A stretch of DNA of 64,000 nucleotides from Cordia subcordata. Taxonomy: Eukaryota; Streptophyta; Magnoliopsida; Boraginales; Cordiaceae. The notes under the pieces are model-generated. The model did not search any database, was not told the DNA's origin, and saw only the letters and a list, made by a program, of their open reading frames with translations. The position numbers were made by a program, and so were the translations under genes. How positions within the stretch are numbered: position 1 is the stretch's first letter; each line of letters starts with the position of its first letter. Location: positions 3,844,001 through 3,908,000 of the forward strand of contig JAPTOF010000015.1 in assembly GCA_028554755.1 (NCBI GenBank), read 5' to 3'. Shown in pieces: positions 43,880 through 56,100 of the stretch.

Positions 43880-44051
43880 AAAATATTCGAAAATCCGTAT
43901 CCGAACTATCCGTTATCCAAAAAATCTGATATCCGGTCGGATAGGTAATTTTTAGCTATCCGTTCGGATACTTAGTTTTTCAATCCGATATCCGAATATC
44001 CGGTATCCGTATATCCGAATATCCGGATATCTAATCCGATTTCCACCCCTA
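43880..44051 (-). repeat. hAT right subterminal and terminal repeats
   Basis: At least a dozen ATCCG/CGGAT words in both orientations (for example ATCCGAATATCCGG near 44010), then CCACCCCTA at the end. Confidence 0.85.
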
Positions 44052-44059
44052 ATTGTGTC

Positions 44060-46150
44060 CATCAAAGTAGGTGTTCCGGGAACGAAATTTTATAGACCAA
44101 GGCTATTTTAGTTCCAGATGGTCCTCAATGATACATGTGCCTCCTCATATTTTAACCTACATCTCCATACAATATGTTCGGCATCTCAACGGTTATCTGC
44201 AAAGTAAAACACAGAAGATGAGGTCACTGCTGACTCATGCATGCTGCCCTTGAAATTTACTTAAAAATTGTCATTTACAAGATTAATCCAATATCATACT
44301 AATCCTTAAATTTTACAAAATATTTATATTAATCTTGTATAGGATGTAAAAGTTTACTATCAATAATAATAAAAAATTAAAAATACTTATTTATATGTAC
44401 ATTGCACAAATTATATCTAATTCACTTAAAAATAATCAGTTTACAAGATTAATTCAATGATATACTACTTATGTGTCATAAAGATGTTACATAGTATAAT
44501 TCTTTAATAAATGAAGACAGTAACCTTTACATTATTATTCCCTAATATGTGACATTAATAAAGCAAGCACATAATATCTTGATGGCTTCTCTCTCTTCCT
44601 TGGTATTAATGCCTAATGTAGTAGAAGGAAATGGTTATTCAGAAAGGCAAGCAATGCATTAGATGTCAATTGGATTGTAAATTGTTTAAATTACTTTATT
44701 ATAGTTTTGTTATTAATTTTTTACTATTAAATTCCTGTCATATGTTTGTTTCCTCCAAAAATACATCCAAAAGATACAAAAGGACAAGAATGGAAAATTT
44801 TGGTTTGGAGATTTTTCAATGAAAGGTGCGGCGATTACCCAACAATCTTACCAATTAGTAGGATAATACATGGCGACTCGACAAGACCATTTTGTCCAAT
44901 TGTATAGCATACTTTGGTGCTGGACAGCTTTTGCCAGCTTCTAAAATATTTTTATATTTATTTGTTTCGTATAGATCCAAATTTAACAATCATATTAAAA
45001 CCACTGTGGTTAATGCTCTGCATATCTGGTGCATAGAAGAAGTTTGTTATCGTACCAGAAAAAATTAATTTAGTAGTTATACATATTTTAATTGTCAATT
45101 ATATTTAGAAATGTATACAAATAACTAGTTATACCTGTTTAATCATAAAGTTTTTTAATATAACTAAACATTGATAGTACCTTTAAAAAGGTAGCTAATA
45201 TTTGTTATACAAGGAAGTGTAGTCACTATAAATAATTTAAGGCATAACAAATGTATTTTTTAAATTTATATGAGTTATCCTTAAAAGTTAAAGCGTAACA
45301 AATTTTTTGATATTTTAAACACATTAAAGATAAGTATAAATGTATAATAAAATTATTATTATTCTTCTATGCTTACTTTAAACGTAAGAAAAGAATACAT
45401 AGATAGCTATTAATCTATAATCTTATAGTATCACTGTATCAGGAATGCTTGAGAGAAATCTATCCTTAATAAACCCTTGTTGACAGGTGGACGATTGTGA
45501 GTGAAGGTAGTATTTCATTCCGGTAACCAGAGAAGTACCTTCTGATTACTCCAATTTCTAGGTATAAATTGCTTGAAGCAACGACTGAAAGACGTGCAAA
45601 GTGCAAAGATTTTTGGGCAACTTTGTGAAATGAACATGTTGGTTGTTAGACGCGGAGTGCTTAACTGCTCGTTTCTTTCTCCCTCTCTCTCTCTCTCCAA
45701 TTATATTTCAATCAAATTATATTACTAAAAGTACAGCTTTTCCAACCACAATGATTAAATAAAATTAGCCTTGCTGTGCTGCAACAATCTGTCTCATCAT
45801 TACTATAATGTCCACTAGGACCCATCTTTGAATTAGTCCTCAATTACCATCTGTTTGATCCACATCATCAAATGGGCACCTTCCACGTCATATTTGAATG
45901 AGTAAACACTAGGTTTCTGATTCTGCATTGGACTTTTCCGAAATTCAACTGTTTAACTGGTTGTAAAAGTTTAACATAGGGAACTGAATACCAATAAATT
46001 ATTAGTGGAGATAATAGTAATTTTATATTCGTAAGAAAGGTAATGTAAGTTTAAATTTTAATAAATGTACTTATTAAAAAGACTTTTCTTTGGTTGCTTC
46101 TAATTTAATATGAATTAATCTCAAGTCTAATTTAATTTGAGTATAACTCT
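44060..46150. other. Intergenic, no gene recognised
   Basis: AT-rich sequence without a plausible coding region on either strand. A (CT)n run lies near 45677-45700. No retroelement coding motifs were seen. Confidence 0.5.
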
Positions 46151-46199
46151 GTTCAAACTAAAAAGAAAAAAAGAACAAAGGTTAATGCAAAGTAACCCT

Positions 46200-47090
46200 A
46201 ATGATCAGGTAGAATAATAAGTAATGACTTCTTAGACTAAAGTCCAAAGCTTTAAATTTATACTCTTCCTACTAAGATATTTGAGGTTTCAATTTAAGAT
46301 TAATTCGTTATAAATAGAGTAGCTCATGATCTTATTAGGTGATAGTATTGTTGAAGGACCAAGATAAGGATGGGGTTTGCTTACCCAACTTTGCACCATT
46401 AGCTCATGATCTTATAAGGCAATAATGTTGGCAAACAACCAAGATAAGGGCAGGGTTGCACCTCAGAAAAATTTTGGGAAGCACACCTTTTTGGAGGGCT
46501 TTTCCTTCACTAGTTCTGGCGTAATAAGGATTATTCTCAAGTCCAATGTGGTTTCGAGATACCTTAACTCAAACTAAAAAAAAGTTAATTCAAAGTACCC
46601 TAATTATTGAGTAGAATAATCAGGTAACAACTTATTAGATTAAAGTCTAAAAGTTTAAACATATACTTAATCTTACTATTAAGACAATTGAGGTTTCAAT
46701 TTAAGATTAATTGGTTGTAAATAGAGTAGTTCATAATCTTATAAGACGGTAGTATTAGCAAAGGACCGAAATAAGGGCAGGGTTCGTACAATCCTACTTT
46801 GCACCTCATAGAAAAATTAATTGGCCTTGTTCTTACCCTATAATTGGTATTGGAGTAAAATCTCAATTTGTTATACTAAAGTCTAAAAGTTTAGAAAATC
46901 TCGATTTGTTAGACTAAAGTCTAGAAGTTTAATCTTATACTCTTCCCATTAAGATAATTGAGGTTTCAATTTAAGATTAATTGGTTGTAGATAAGGTACT
47001 TCACAAAATTATAAGTTGGCAATATTGGCCAAGGATCGAGATAAGCTCAGGTTTGCTCACTCCTTCTTTGCACCTTATAGAAAAAAAGAA
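46200..47090. repeat. Three diverged copies of a roughly 190-bp repeat
   Basis: Copies at about 46222-46400 (plus a partial one to 46470), 46620-46815 and 46893-47086. Each runs from TTAGACTAAAGTC, through GAGGTTTCAATTTAAGATTA, to ATAAGGGCAGGGTT and CTTTGCACC. A more distant relative with a GACAAGTGTATACTC tail lies near 47310-47360 and 48950-49080. It resembles a repeat dispersed in many dicots, but I cannot assign a class. Confidence 0.65.
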
Positions 47091-47562
47091 AAAGAAGGAA
47101 AAAAAACTCTCACTCACTCTTATATATGAGGTATTGGTTAATAAGGCTAGATAGACAATAGGATAAAACACTACTTATTAACACTCTTCCTTATTAATAA
47201 CACCAATAAACTAAAAAAAAAGAACTTAAGCCACAAAACAAAAAACAATCTTCATTAGCATAATACTTATAATAGAACTATAAAACATTATATAGTAATA
47301 ATTGATTTTATGATTTTTTATGTAGGACAAGTGTATACTCTAACACTCTAATATATATATTACGGCACAATGAGTCAAGGGCAAAAGATTTCGCCATACT
47401 TCACGCAGGGTCTTCTGCCAAAAACCTTGCCCTAACTCTATGATACTCCTGTAAGGTGGGTTTAGGGTGTGGCACCATTTCCAACCCTATAAGTGGTATT
47501 AGATTTTATAGTTTTTCAATATGAGACACACAAGGAAAATGGATTCATGTAAATGAAATACA

Positions 47563-48822
47563 CACTACAGCATTTTATTTTTTAAGAAAAAAGTATTTTT
47601 TTTCCCTAAAAAAGCTACATTATTTTTGCAATAACTATTTGATTTGGTTTCCAAAAAAGTTGAAACTCCAAAAAAAGCTCAAACACAGCTTTTTTGAGAA
47701 GGTAGAATTTTTAGCTTTTCAAGAAAAGCTGTTTTTTAAAAGCTGTTAAAAAAATAGGCCCATAGTGCAACAATTTTCATTACCATCACCTAAGTCAACG
47801 TCTTTGTGCAACAATTTTGCTAATATTTCATCAAACCGTTGCAATATTTATAACATGCAACATTTTAATTAAGTGTTGCATAATCTAATCAGTTTTTTGC
47901 AGCGATTTGTAAAATTAAAACATATCTTTAACCATAAAAAAACCGTTGCTGCAATACCAATGATATGCAATGCTTTTTCTTAAATATTGCTTATTATATT
48001 TATTTTCTTGCAACAAATCACAAAATTATAGCTTATTTGTAATACTAAAAACCGTTACCAAATAATATTTTTTATTATGTGCAACACTTTTTGACAAGTG
48101 TTGCTTATTATATCAATTTTGCAACGATTTTATGAAATACTTTTATTACAATACTAAATAAACCGTTGCAAATATGAATTTTGTATGTTTTGTTTCTAAC
48201 AATTGTCACATCTATTATATAATGCTTTATTTAGATATTTAGTACTTGAAAAAAATTTAATGCATCTGATTGTAAAGAGAAACCGTCACAGGCCATGATT
48301 TGAAAGATTATTATTTATTATCTTTAAAATTTGTAGTAAAATTGTTAATTAATAAAGGCAATAACTAAATAAAATGAACCCTTGTTTACAATAAATGCTT
48401 TAGATGAGATGGTTAGCTCAACATAATAATAGAGTTAATTATTAAAAGGTTTCAAGTTCGAGTTCTACTCTATAATAGAAAAGAAGAAAGAGTTTTCTCT
48501 TTTTTGACAATGATTAACTTGCAACTATTAAAAGACCATTGCTTATACTTTTGAAAGCCATTACAAAATTTAATAAAACGAGTTGCAAAAAGTATGAAAA
48601 ATATTGCTATAACCTTTTAAAACTATTGTAAATTGGAAGATTCACCTCATTTAGTTTTTTAAAAAACTGTTGCAAAAAGCAATATGTTGCAATGATTTTT
48701 CACCGTTTGCAAAAAGCCGTTGCAATATAGCATTTGCAATATTGACTTTGCACAATGGCAAAAAAAATCGTTGCATATTTTGCAACAATTTTTAAGTATT
48801 GCGAGAGAGTAAAAATGTAGTG
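47563..48822. mobile_element. CACTA-type non-autonomous element
   Basis: 1,260 bp starting CACTACAG and ending TGTAGTG, flanked by a 3-bp duplication ACA (47560-47562 and 48823-48825), as expected for CACTA (En/Spm) elements. The interior has no transposase. It is filled with more than a dozen GTTGCA/TGCAAC words (for example AACCGTTGCAA near 47837, TTGCAACGATTT near 48120), fitting subterminal binding repeats that extend through the whole element. Confidence 0.8.
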
Positions 48823-48825
48823 ACA

Positions 48826-50200
48826 TTAGAAGATAAATGCATTTGGGAGGCACTTTACACCGAAGGGCTTAACTCTTTTACCATAGACGTGGAAGATAAA
48901 TGCACATGGAAGACGGGCTACAGACCATGGGTCTGGCTCTTATAGCATATTAAATAATTAAGGTTCTAACCTAAAATTAATTAGTAATAGGTAATGGAGA
49001 TAAAATTTTATAATTTACTCTAGAATTTTATGAGTTTTTCTTTTTTTTTTTTATATAGAACAAGTGTATACTCAAAATATATATATACACACACATAGAC
49101 GTATACTGTTTGTGAGATAGAAAATGTATTGTGGTGTGCCATTCTATTGCAAAAGCAATAGTAAATCCAATATTGTCCGTTTCAAAATAAATCTCTCGTT
49201 CTAGAAACAAACAATTAATTCGTACTGGCCCCTAATTAAGGAGGTAAAATTAGGAGGTAAATATGCAAGGTTTATATAGAATATGAGGAGTAAATCTATT
49301 TAAATATTCGTATTAGTCATGGAGTCACATACTGATAAATGGATAATGACATGTTACCGACCATAAGAAAGTGACCATATATGTCCTAACTTTCTTTTGT
49401 CAATTACGCGTATTAGAATTTCAGTCAGGACAACGCGGTTCTCAGAATTGTTGAACTACCCCCCAAAGAACTGAAATTGCAAAAAACTGGTTCAACATTT
49501 ATCGCCTTGTTTACATGGGTTTTAAAAGAAAATTATTTTTTAATTTTTTAAAAAACTAGTTTTTCTAAAACTTAAATTAAAATTTATTGCTTCTATAAAA
49601 GAATTTAAAGAATTTTTTTTCAAGAGTTTCATCTTTTCCTCTGCTCAATCCAAATACTTTTTCTTTCATGATAAGTAAAACTCAAATCAAATACTCATTA
49701 CAAAAGTAAATTGGGTTTTGCACAAAAGGAAAAAAAAAATTCATGAAGTTGTGCTTTTTTTAAAAAAATATTTAATGAAAAACTAATTCAAACTGACCCT
49801 TAAAAAGAATTCGCAGTGATATCATTTTGAACTTTTTTTTGCCATGTGATGTTATATCGATCATGACAGTTTAATTACCAAGCACTATAGCAAAAGAAGT
49901 GAAAGAATACCTCTGTTATTGTTACGTTACTGAGATCTTTTATTATTATTTTAGAGTATTTTTATATGATCTTATTTATAAGAGAAGAAATATAGGAAGT
50001 CCTTTACGCGGGAGGACTGGTTTGAGGTGATGAAGGGTCTCTGCTGTTTATGCACTGTACCGTAATACAACGCGTATGCAATAAACAAAAATGCATTATG
50101 TATACTTAATTATTTACATTGCTTTTAGTGTTCTAATATTATATATGTTGTCTGGAATCTTAACCCTGGCATTATTGATTGATTAAAACTGTGTTTTAAC
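48826..50200. other. Intergenic upstream of the AGP gene
   Basis: No coding region is seen. 48950-49080 holds a relic of the dispersed repeat described at 46200-47090, and a poly-T and (TA)n/(CA)n stretch lies near 49035-49100. The proximal 1 kb is ordinary AT-rich flanking DNA. Confidence 0.5.
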
Positions 50201-50249
50201 CAAACCCCAACCCCCGCTCCCCCACCCCCTCGCGCCCCCCATTCCCCCA
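50201..50249. promoter_or_regulatory. C-run tract upstream of the AGP TATA box
   Basis: Six runs of four to six C (CCCC, CCCCC, CCCCC, CCCCC, CCCCCC, CCCCC), separated by two to five bases, end immediately before the TATA box. The opposite strand meets the pattern for a G-quadruplex. In an AT-rich surrounding this is striking. Confidence 0.6.
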
Positions 50250-50250
50250 C

Positions 50251-50257
50251 TATATAA
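50251..50257 (+). promoter_or_regulatory. TATA box of the AGP gene
   Basis: TATATAA, 111 bases before the ATG. A start near 50283 would give a CT-rich 5' leader of about 80 bases (TCTCTTCTCTCTCTGCTC), common in highly expressed plant genes. Confidence 0.7.
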
Positions 50258-50361
50258 TTACTTCCCTCAGTGTTCTTCTGTTCACCCTTGGCCTCTCTTC
50301 TCTCTCTGCTCTTTCTTTTTGACAATTTCTTTCAATCTCTTCTCCTCTTTGCAAATTCAAG

Positions 50362-50784
50362 ATGGCACCTTCATTAAGCTTCAAACTTTTCATTCTTTTA
50401 GCTGTTCACGCCGCTGCATGCATTGCACAAACCCCAGTTCCTGCACCAACCGTCTCCCCCACCGCCGCTCCACTGCCACCACCTGCGGCGGCTCCGCCAA
50501 CACCAACATCATCACCATCTCCGTCACCAGCTCCGTCTTCTCCCTCACCATCTCCAGCTCCAGTAACCTCACCAACCCCATCACCCTCACCTTCTACTCC
50601 TACCAGCTCACCAACTCCTGCACCAGCCACTGCTTCACCACCAGCACCACCTACTGAGGGCACCACCCCGGCACCTTCACCGTCAGGTGGGGCATCACCA
50701 CCACCATCAGACAATGGAGTCAACAGGGTGGCCATTGGTGGGGCTGCTTTTACTGGAACACTGCTCGCTCTTCTTTTGATTTAG
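50362..50784 (+). CDS. Classical arabinogalactan protein, GPI-anchored
   Basis: 140-codon intronless ORF. Residues 1-22 are a signal peptide (MAPSLSFKLFILLAVHAAAC then IA, cut before Q23). Residues 23-115 are almost entirely Pro, Ala, Ser and Thr in AP, SP, TP and SPSP arrangement with one PPP run, the glycomodules in which prolines are hydroxylated and carry arabinogalactan. SDNG (about 116-119) is a likely GPI attachment site, followed by NR and the hydrophobic tail VAIGGAAFTGTLLALLLI. The mature backbone has no Lys or Cys. This is the classical AGP layout: secreted, attached to the outer plasma membrane, possibly released into the wall; roles include growth and signalling. The orthologue is not identifiable by eye. 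Two shadow frames in the repeat-rich sequence are not genes. Confidence 0.95.
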   Translation: MAPSLSFKLFILLAVHAAACIAQTPVPAPTVSPTAAPLPPPAAAPPTPTSSPSPSPAPSSPSPSPAPVTSPTPSPSPSTPTSSPTPAPATASPPAPPTEGTTPAPSPSGGASPPPSDNGVNRVAIGGAAFTGTLLALLLI

Positions 50785-51073
50785 AGACACGTACTGGGTA
50801 CACGAGCAGGCTCTTCAGGCTATAGATCTGTACTTCTCCATGGCGGCTGAGATTTGTTAATTTGGTTCTTTTTGTTGGTTTTAGCAGTGCCATTTTTTTT
50901 TCTTTTTCTTTCTTATGAGTATATTGTCGTGTTTGTTCATTTCTTTCATTTCACATTGGGTTCAACTTTAAAGTGGACCATTTGTATGTTGATTATTTGG
51001 GTGATAGATGACTCTACTCATACGAGCATACATATATTATTATCAGAGGAATCATATGTACATGAAATAAGCC

Positions 51074-51079
51074 AATAAA
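51074..51079 (+). terminator. Likely polyadenylation signal of the AGP gene
   Basis: AATAAA, 290 bases after the stop codon and followed by T-rich sequence (TCAGTTTCTATTCTTTCTG). It is the only canonical signal in the immediate 3' flank. Confidence 0.55.
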
Positions 51080-51089
51080 TTCAGTTTCT

Positions 51090-51886
51090 ATTCTTTCTGT
51101 TATTGACTTTTGCACGTTCGTTAAAATTTGTCTATCAATATTGCACATTGCATTAATGTTAAAATTACTCTTGTCAATATTGCACATTACACACATCGTC
51201 GCTAGTGCACACTCGAGGGCTTTTGCCCATTTTGTTACAATATATTTATCATTGCTAATGGGTGGTCTAGCATGGCCAATGTGACTTTTTTCGATAATAG
51301 TTCCTCATTTTGCTCTCTCTTTACCAATGCTTCCCTAATCCGGAAAGAAATTCCCTCTGACTTTTTTTTTCACTTCAAGGGAGACCAAACGCCAATTACA
51401 TATTATTAGCGAGTGAAAATTAATTCTTGGGCCACTCACAGAAAAAGTATGAGAGTTACACTTGACCATTAAGTCTTTAGTCCCTCTTTGACTTTTATAG
51501 TATATACATTATTAATTGCAATTTTGTGATAATATTGAAGTCAGGCAATTACGCGTAGGGATTAATTAATTCGGAATATATGCTTAATTAGGCCTCACCT
51601 AATAAAGATCTTATAGGTGAATCGTTTGACTTTAGTGTTTTCGGAATTTTCGATAATGGGTTTTTGCTGGGACAAAATTATTGCACCTGGTCAATAACAA
51701 TCTTACACTTCAATTATGCTTTGAACGTTTCCTCTTCCATCGTAAATGGGAAAGTGAAATGGACTATATAACTAAAAAGGTATATTCTGAATATATTGTC
51801 CTTTTCTTTCAAGAAACAGGACAATAATGTGTGCTTCGTACATCACATTTAAATAACCCATTTACATACATATATACATACATACA

Positions 51887-51925
<39 letters not shown>

Positions 51926-52705
51926 TGCTCGGCAACCGTTCTACTCATATATTTTTATGCGCAATCGAAGTCTTATTTTAAAGTCATATCTTTATTTTAA
52001 AAAATTAATTTAATCTTATTAAAATAAAATTATATATATAATTATGTTTAACCCCGTTAACCAACAATCTTGAATTGAAGTAGCTTCGAGTGCAGAAGGT
52101 GCTCAAAATATGCCAATGGCATGACATTGGTGCTGTTCCAATAATTGATGACAGAAGTCGATCATTGCATCTCAAAACAAGAGTGAACAGGGAACTTTTG
52201 CACGTCATTTAAGTGCTAACTTTTGGTAAGATGTGTGTGGTTGACAAAAAATAAAAGGAAATTAAGGATAATAACATGTATGATTTTGATTAAATAACAT
52301 TTTAGTGGTGGATGTGGCTGGCACGTATGAGATGATGAACCACAGCCAGACTGGTAGAACTATTTGCACATGACCACCGACCAAGCCACTGCTGCACGGA
52401 GAAAAGGTGGAAACATTTTGGAATTGTTTGTTTGCTGGGAAAAGCAATTATGCTTTTTGCATTTAGTGGCGAGTGGTACAATAAAATATAATGGCTAGCT
52501 TTTAGATGACTAATAACAGCACTTTCCACGCAGAAAGTTGCTTTTGCATCGCAACACGCTTATGGAATTGGTGAAGGATGGCAAATTATTAGCTGGCCTT
52601 GACTTGGTACATTTTACTTTTCAGTTTAAAGAATTTTGATTGGATTTCATATTGTGGAAACAATTGGGACCGGTAATCATGTGTGAGCGAACATTTTCTT
52701 TAAAG
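51090..52705. other. Intergenic, no gene recognised
   Basis: AT-rich flank without supported coding sequence. It contains a CATA/TA microsatellite at about 51866-51926 and a short direct repeat TCAATATTGCACATT near 51133 and 51174. Confidence 0.5.
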
Positions 52706-52710
52706 GAAAA

Positions 52711-53112
52711 TGTTGGAGTTAATGTGTTTCGCTCATAAGAGGTGATCATTTATATAAAAGGTATTTTAATTTACTTTAATAATTATTATGTAATCTTAAT
52801 TATATTAGGATTAAAGCACATTGAGAAAGTATTTATAAATATAAATAGTGCCTTATTAACAATACGATGACGAAGTTCCCATATATCATATACAAGAGCT
52901 CTGAGAAAAGCTTGCAAGAATTCTGTAATAGCAAATAGAGGATTTAGACTATGGAGACAAGGAGATTCATCAATATACTGTGAGGATCTTCATCGATCAG
53001 TAATTTCAGCCACGATACGTTCAAAATTAGATTTTGCTTTTATATTAATGGAGAAATACGTAGGTCTCCTAACCTTTGTATTCAGCTACGTATTGAATTA
53101 TATTTTTCTTCA
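52711..53112 (+). repeat. 5' LTR of short-LTR copia
   Basis: 402 bp, TGTTGGAGTTAATG to ...TTTTTCTTCA. Shared with the 3' LTR are ATTATATTAGGAT, AGTGCCTTATTAACAATA, ATATACTGTGAGGATCT and GTCTCCTAACCTTTGTATTC. Confidence 0.9.
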
Positions 53113-53113
53113 T

Positions 53114-53125
53114 TGGTATTTGAGC
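53114..53125 (+). promoter_or_regulatory. Diverged initiator tRNA-Met primer-binding site
   Basis: TGGTATTTGAGC, two changes from TGGTATCAGAGC, one base after the 5' LTR. Confidence 0.75.
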
Positions 53126-56100
53126 TATAGGCTGATTTTCTAATTGTTAGATCTATTAAATGATTCTATTGATTTTGTGTAAATCTAGAATCAGATTTGA
53201 ATCTTGTTTATTATTTGATTTCTAACTTCTTGTGTATGATTATTGAGTATAATTTTGCAATGAAAGCTATCATGCTTCTATTTTGATGGATTAATCGTAT
53301 TTTGAATTGTATACGGTAATTAATTAGCCCGTATTATTTTATTATTTTCATGATTGTGTCGAATTGAAAATTATGTATTTTCAATTGGGCTAAAATTAGG
53401 GTTTTGGAATTTTTTTGAAAAAGTTTTGGGAATTTTTTGAAATCGTTTGAAAATTCTGAAAATTGTTTGGGATTTTTTTTATTCCTAAAATTGTTTTGGG
53501 TTTTTCTTTTCTTGAATCCACGAGAACCCGACCCGTTAAACCACCCAACAATTTTTTCTTTGCCATCCAGACATCATGATTCATGAAATTATGAAGACAA
53601 CAATTTTTAAAAAACGAGAAAAAAAGATTTCTTAGCGGTGGCCATGAGCAGAAGCAAGGGCTTCTCATGTTTTTCCACATGTATTCAGAAAAAAATTATT
53701 TTGTTAAATTTTTTTCTCAAACCCAGCTGAGTTGTTTGAGCTCTTGACCTTGGTCAACCAAGCCATTTGACTGAGCTATGAGTCATAGTTCAAGCAAAAG
53801 TTTTGTTAAGAGACTTCAGTTTTTCTGGTGGGCTTTGGGAAAGTGGACTTATGGTCCGTTTCTTAAATTTTGGGTTCTCATAAATGGGTTAAGACCTATA
53901 TTACAAGTTAACAGAGCTTAATAATTTATTTTAAAGGTTTATGGACTAATTAAAATAAATGAATTGAAATTAGTTTTCAATTAATAAACAAAATAAATAA
54001 ATTAAAATCAGCTTTCAATATTTTTATTTTTCAAGACTCCCAATTAACGAGAAATTGACTATATGAGTCAATTGCTCCTACATAAATTTAGTATTTATGT
54101 TTTTGCCCTAATCAAAATACAATTAGTATTAGTTGTCAATTTCTTTTTAAAGAAATTTATGTCTTTCTTTGTAAGGTTGCATGAGAATTTTTAACTATCC
54201 CAATTGTTGGCATGAAAATTTTAATTATTAATTATTCTTAATTTTGAATTTTTAAAAATTATAGAAAAATTAGTTTTATCTATAATAAATTCTAGAAAAA
54301 TTAAGAAAATTATTTTCATGTACAAGGAAGATGTTGGTTAGTCTGACTCTCCTAAAGTGGTTAAAAAATTGGGATATCTTGTTATGTGTTAATTTGTTTA
54401 ACTTATTAATTAACATCATTTAGAATCTATATTGATTTGTTTAATATATTATATATTTATTTAAATGTTAATTTGTTTAACATTATTATCCATATGAGAT
54501 TATAAAATTCATGCTTGACGAATAAGTTGTTTGGAGCATGATTAGAAATGCTTAGCTGTGTTTTTGATTAGGTTAATTCTCACTATGCATTCAATTTTAG
54601 GACATGATTGGGAGCTTAGTGAACTTTCGACTCTGGATTATGCAAGTGTTTATTAACCTCATCAATTATTGCTGAGTGTTTAAAGTATATGTATGTTGAA
54701 TATCTTACCTTGTTTGTAGATCACTAGATCCTCAACAATAATTCTTTTTAGTAGAGAAAGGAAACTACTTTCAAGAGTATTTCATGTCGTTCGAGAATAA
54801 GTTTCTTATGAAGGATTAGATGGAACAAGACCTATCTTTATCTGAGATAAAGGATAGAGACATGCTAGGATCACTTAAATTGAGTGGGAGGATTTTAGTG
54901 GATGACACATTAGTTTCTCATCTTCAATTCGTTCATCATCGGATACAAATGAAAGTAATCCTATTGCTCCACATGGGAGTGTATCACTCTAAGCAGGAGT
55001 GTGTTGCTTCAAGTGGGGGTAACAACACAAATCTTGTTCCAAATGGGAGTGGGATTATTCCAAGTGAGAGTGACAATATAAATCTTGTTCCAATTGGGTG
55101 CAAGTTAAATGTTTCTTATCCAAGTAAGAGTCACATTGATTGAAATGTGAACAACGAAGGGAGATTTAATGAATCTCAATTGAGAAATAGTTCTCATTGA
55201 AAGATCCGTTGCCAATGATTTAAGATTAAAGGCTTTGGACTATTTGCAATACTCCTACAACGAGAAAGTAAGCCAACATTTGTATGAGCATTTTTTCTTT
55301 TCTCAAATCCTTTTAAGTATATATGGGTTATAACAATGAAAGAAAACATAGAGTTTATAAGAATTAATTAAGTTAAAGGAGTAATTGATCTTCCAAAGGG
55401 GGACAGTCCGAAGACAATTGTATTAAGAATTAAGTCTTGACTTGTCTTAAAAGGTATAAACAATAGAAAGCGTCTGTTGAATAGCTAACCTATTCACCTA
55501 ATTCCAGCTATTATTGTATGTTTAGATCTTTAATTGTATTTAATGGATGTAAAGACAGTTCTTTTCTCAATTGAGAAATGAATAAAGATATTTATATGAA
55601 GTAATTTGGTATTTCATTAAAGGTAGAACACAAACATAAGGTTTGTAGACTTTTGAAGTCCATTTATGGTCTTAAATAATTTTCTTATATTATACTAAAA
55701 GATCTAAGAGCAATTAAGTAGCTACAACATCAAGTGTTGATGAGATAATGATAGCTACAAATGATATGAAATTTTATAAACAAGGTAAAAGACCTAGTTG
55801 ATAATCTCATTTTGAATTAAATAATATGGGTGAAACGTTGTATATTCTTGAGGTAGAGATCTCAAGAGACCGTTCAAGGAAATTTTTGCCTCTATTTGTT
55901 AGAGCAAATTGTTTGATAAAGTAGTTGAATGAGTTAATACACAAAAATCATAACTCATAAAAATTCCTATCAAGTATAGATAAATAAATGAGCGGCAAAA
56001 TGTGTCTAAGATTTCTTAAGTAAAAGAATAGATGTGTCGGTTCACAATGAACATATTTCGAAGTATTGTACTATGTGATGTGTACTAGACTAGATATCTA

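Larger units (their letters stand above)
39314..44051 (+). mobile_element. hAT transposon
   Basis: A 4,738-bp element with terminal inverted repeats TAGGGGTGG/CCACCCCTA and a perfect 8-bp target duplication ATTGTGTC at 39306-39313 and 44052-44059. Subterminal regions are full of ATCCG/CGGAT words (39330-39400 and 43880-44040), typical transposase-binding repeats of hAT elements. A single transposase gene lies on the + strand. The perfect duplication and long open frame suggest a fairly recent insertion. Confidence 0.96.

Noticed and set aside
39300..44060. Possible domesticated hAT gene
   Set aside because: Intact terminal repeats and a perfect target duplication show an ordinary transposon copy, even if its transposase is inactive.
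50390..50735. Long open frames on both strands over the AGP gene
   Set aside because: They are shadows of a Pro/Ala/Ser/Thr-rich coding sequence with biased GC content; only the + frame from 50362 has a signal peptide and GPI tail.
53396..53680. 94-codon minus-strand open frame in the short-LTR copia
   Set aside because: It is antisense in a degenerate retroelement, low in complexity and resembles nothing known.
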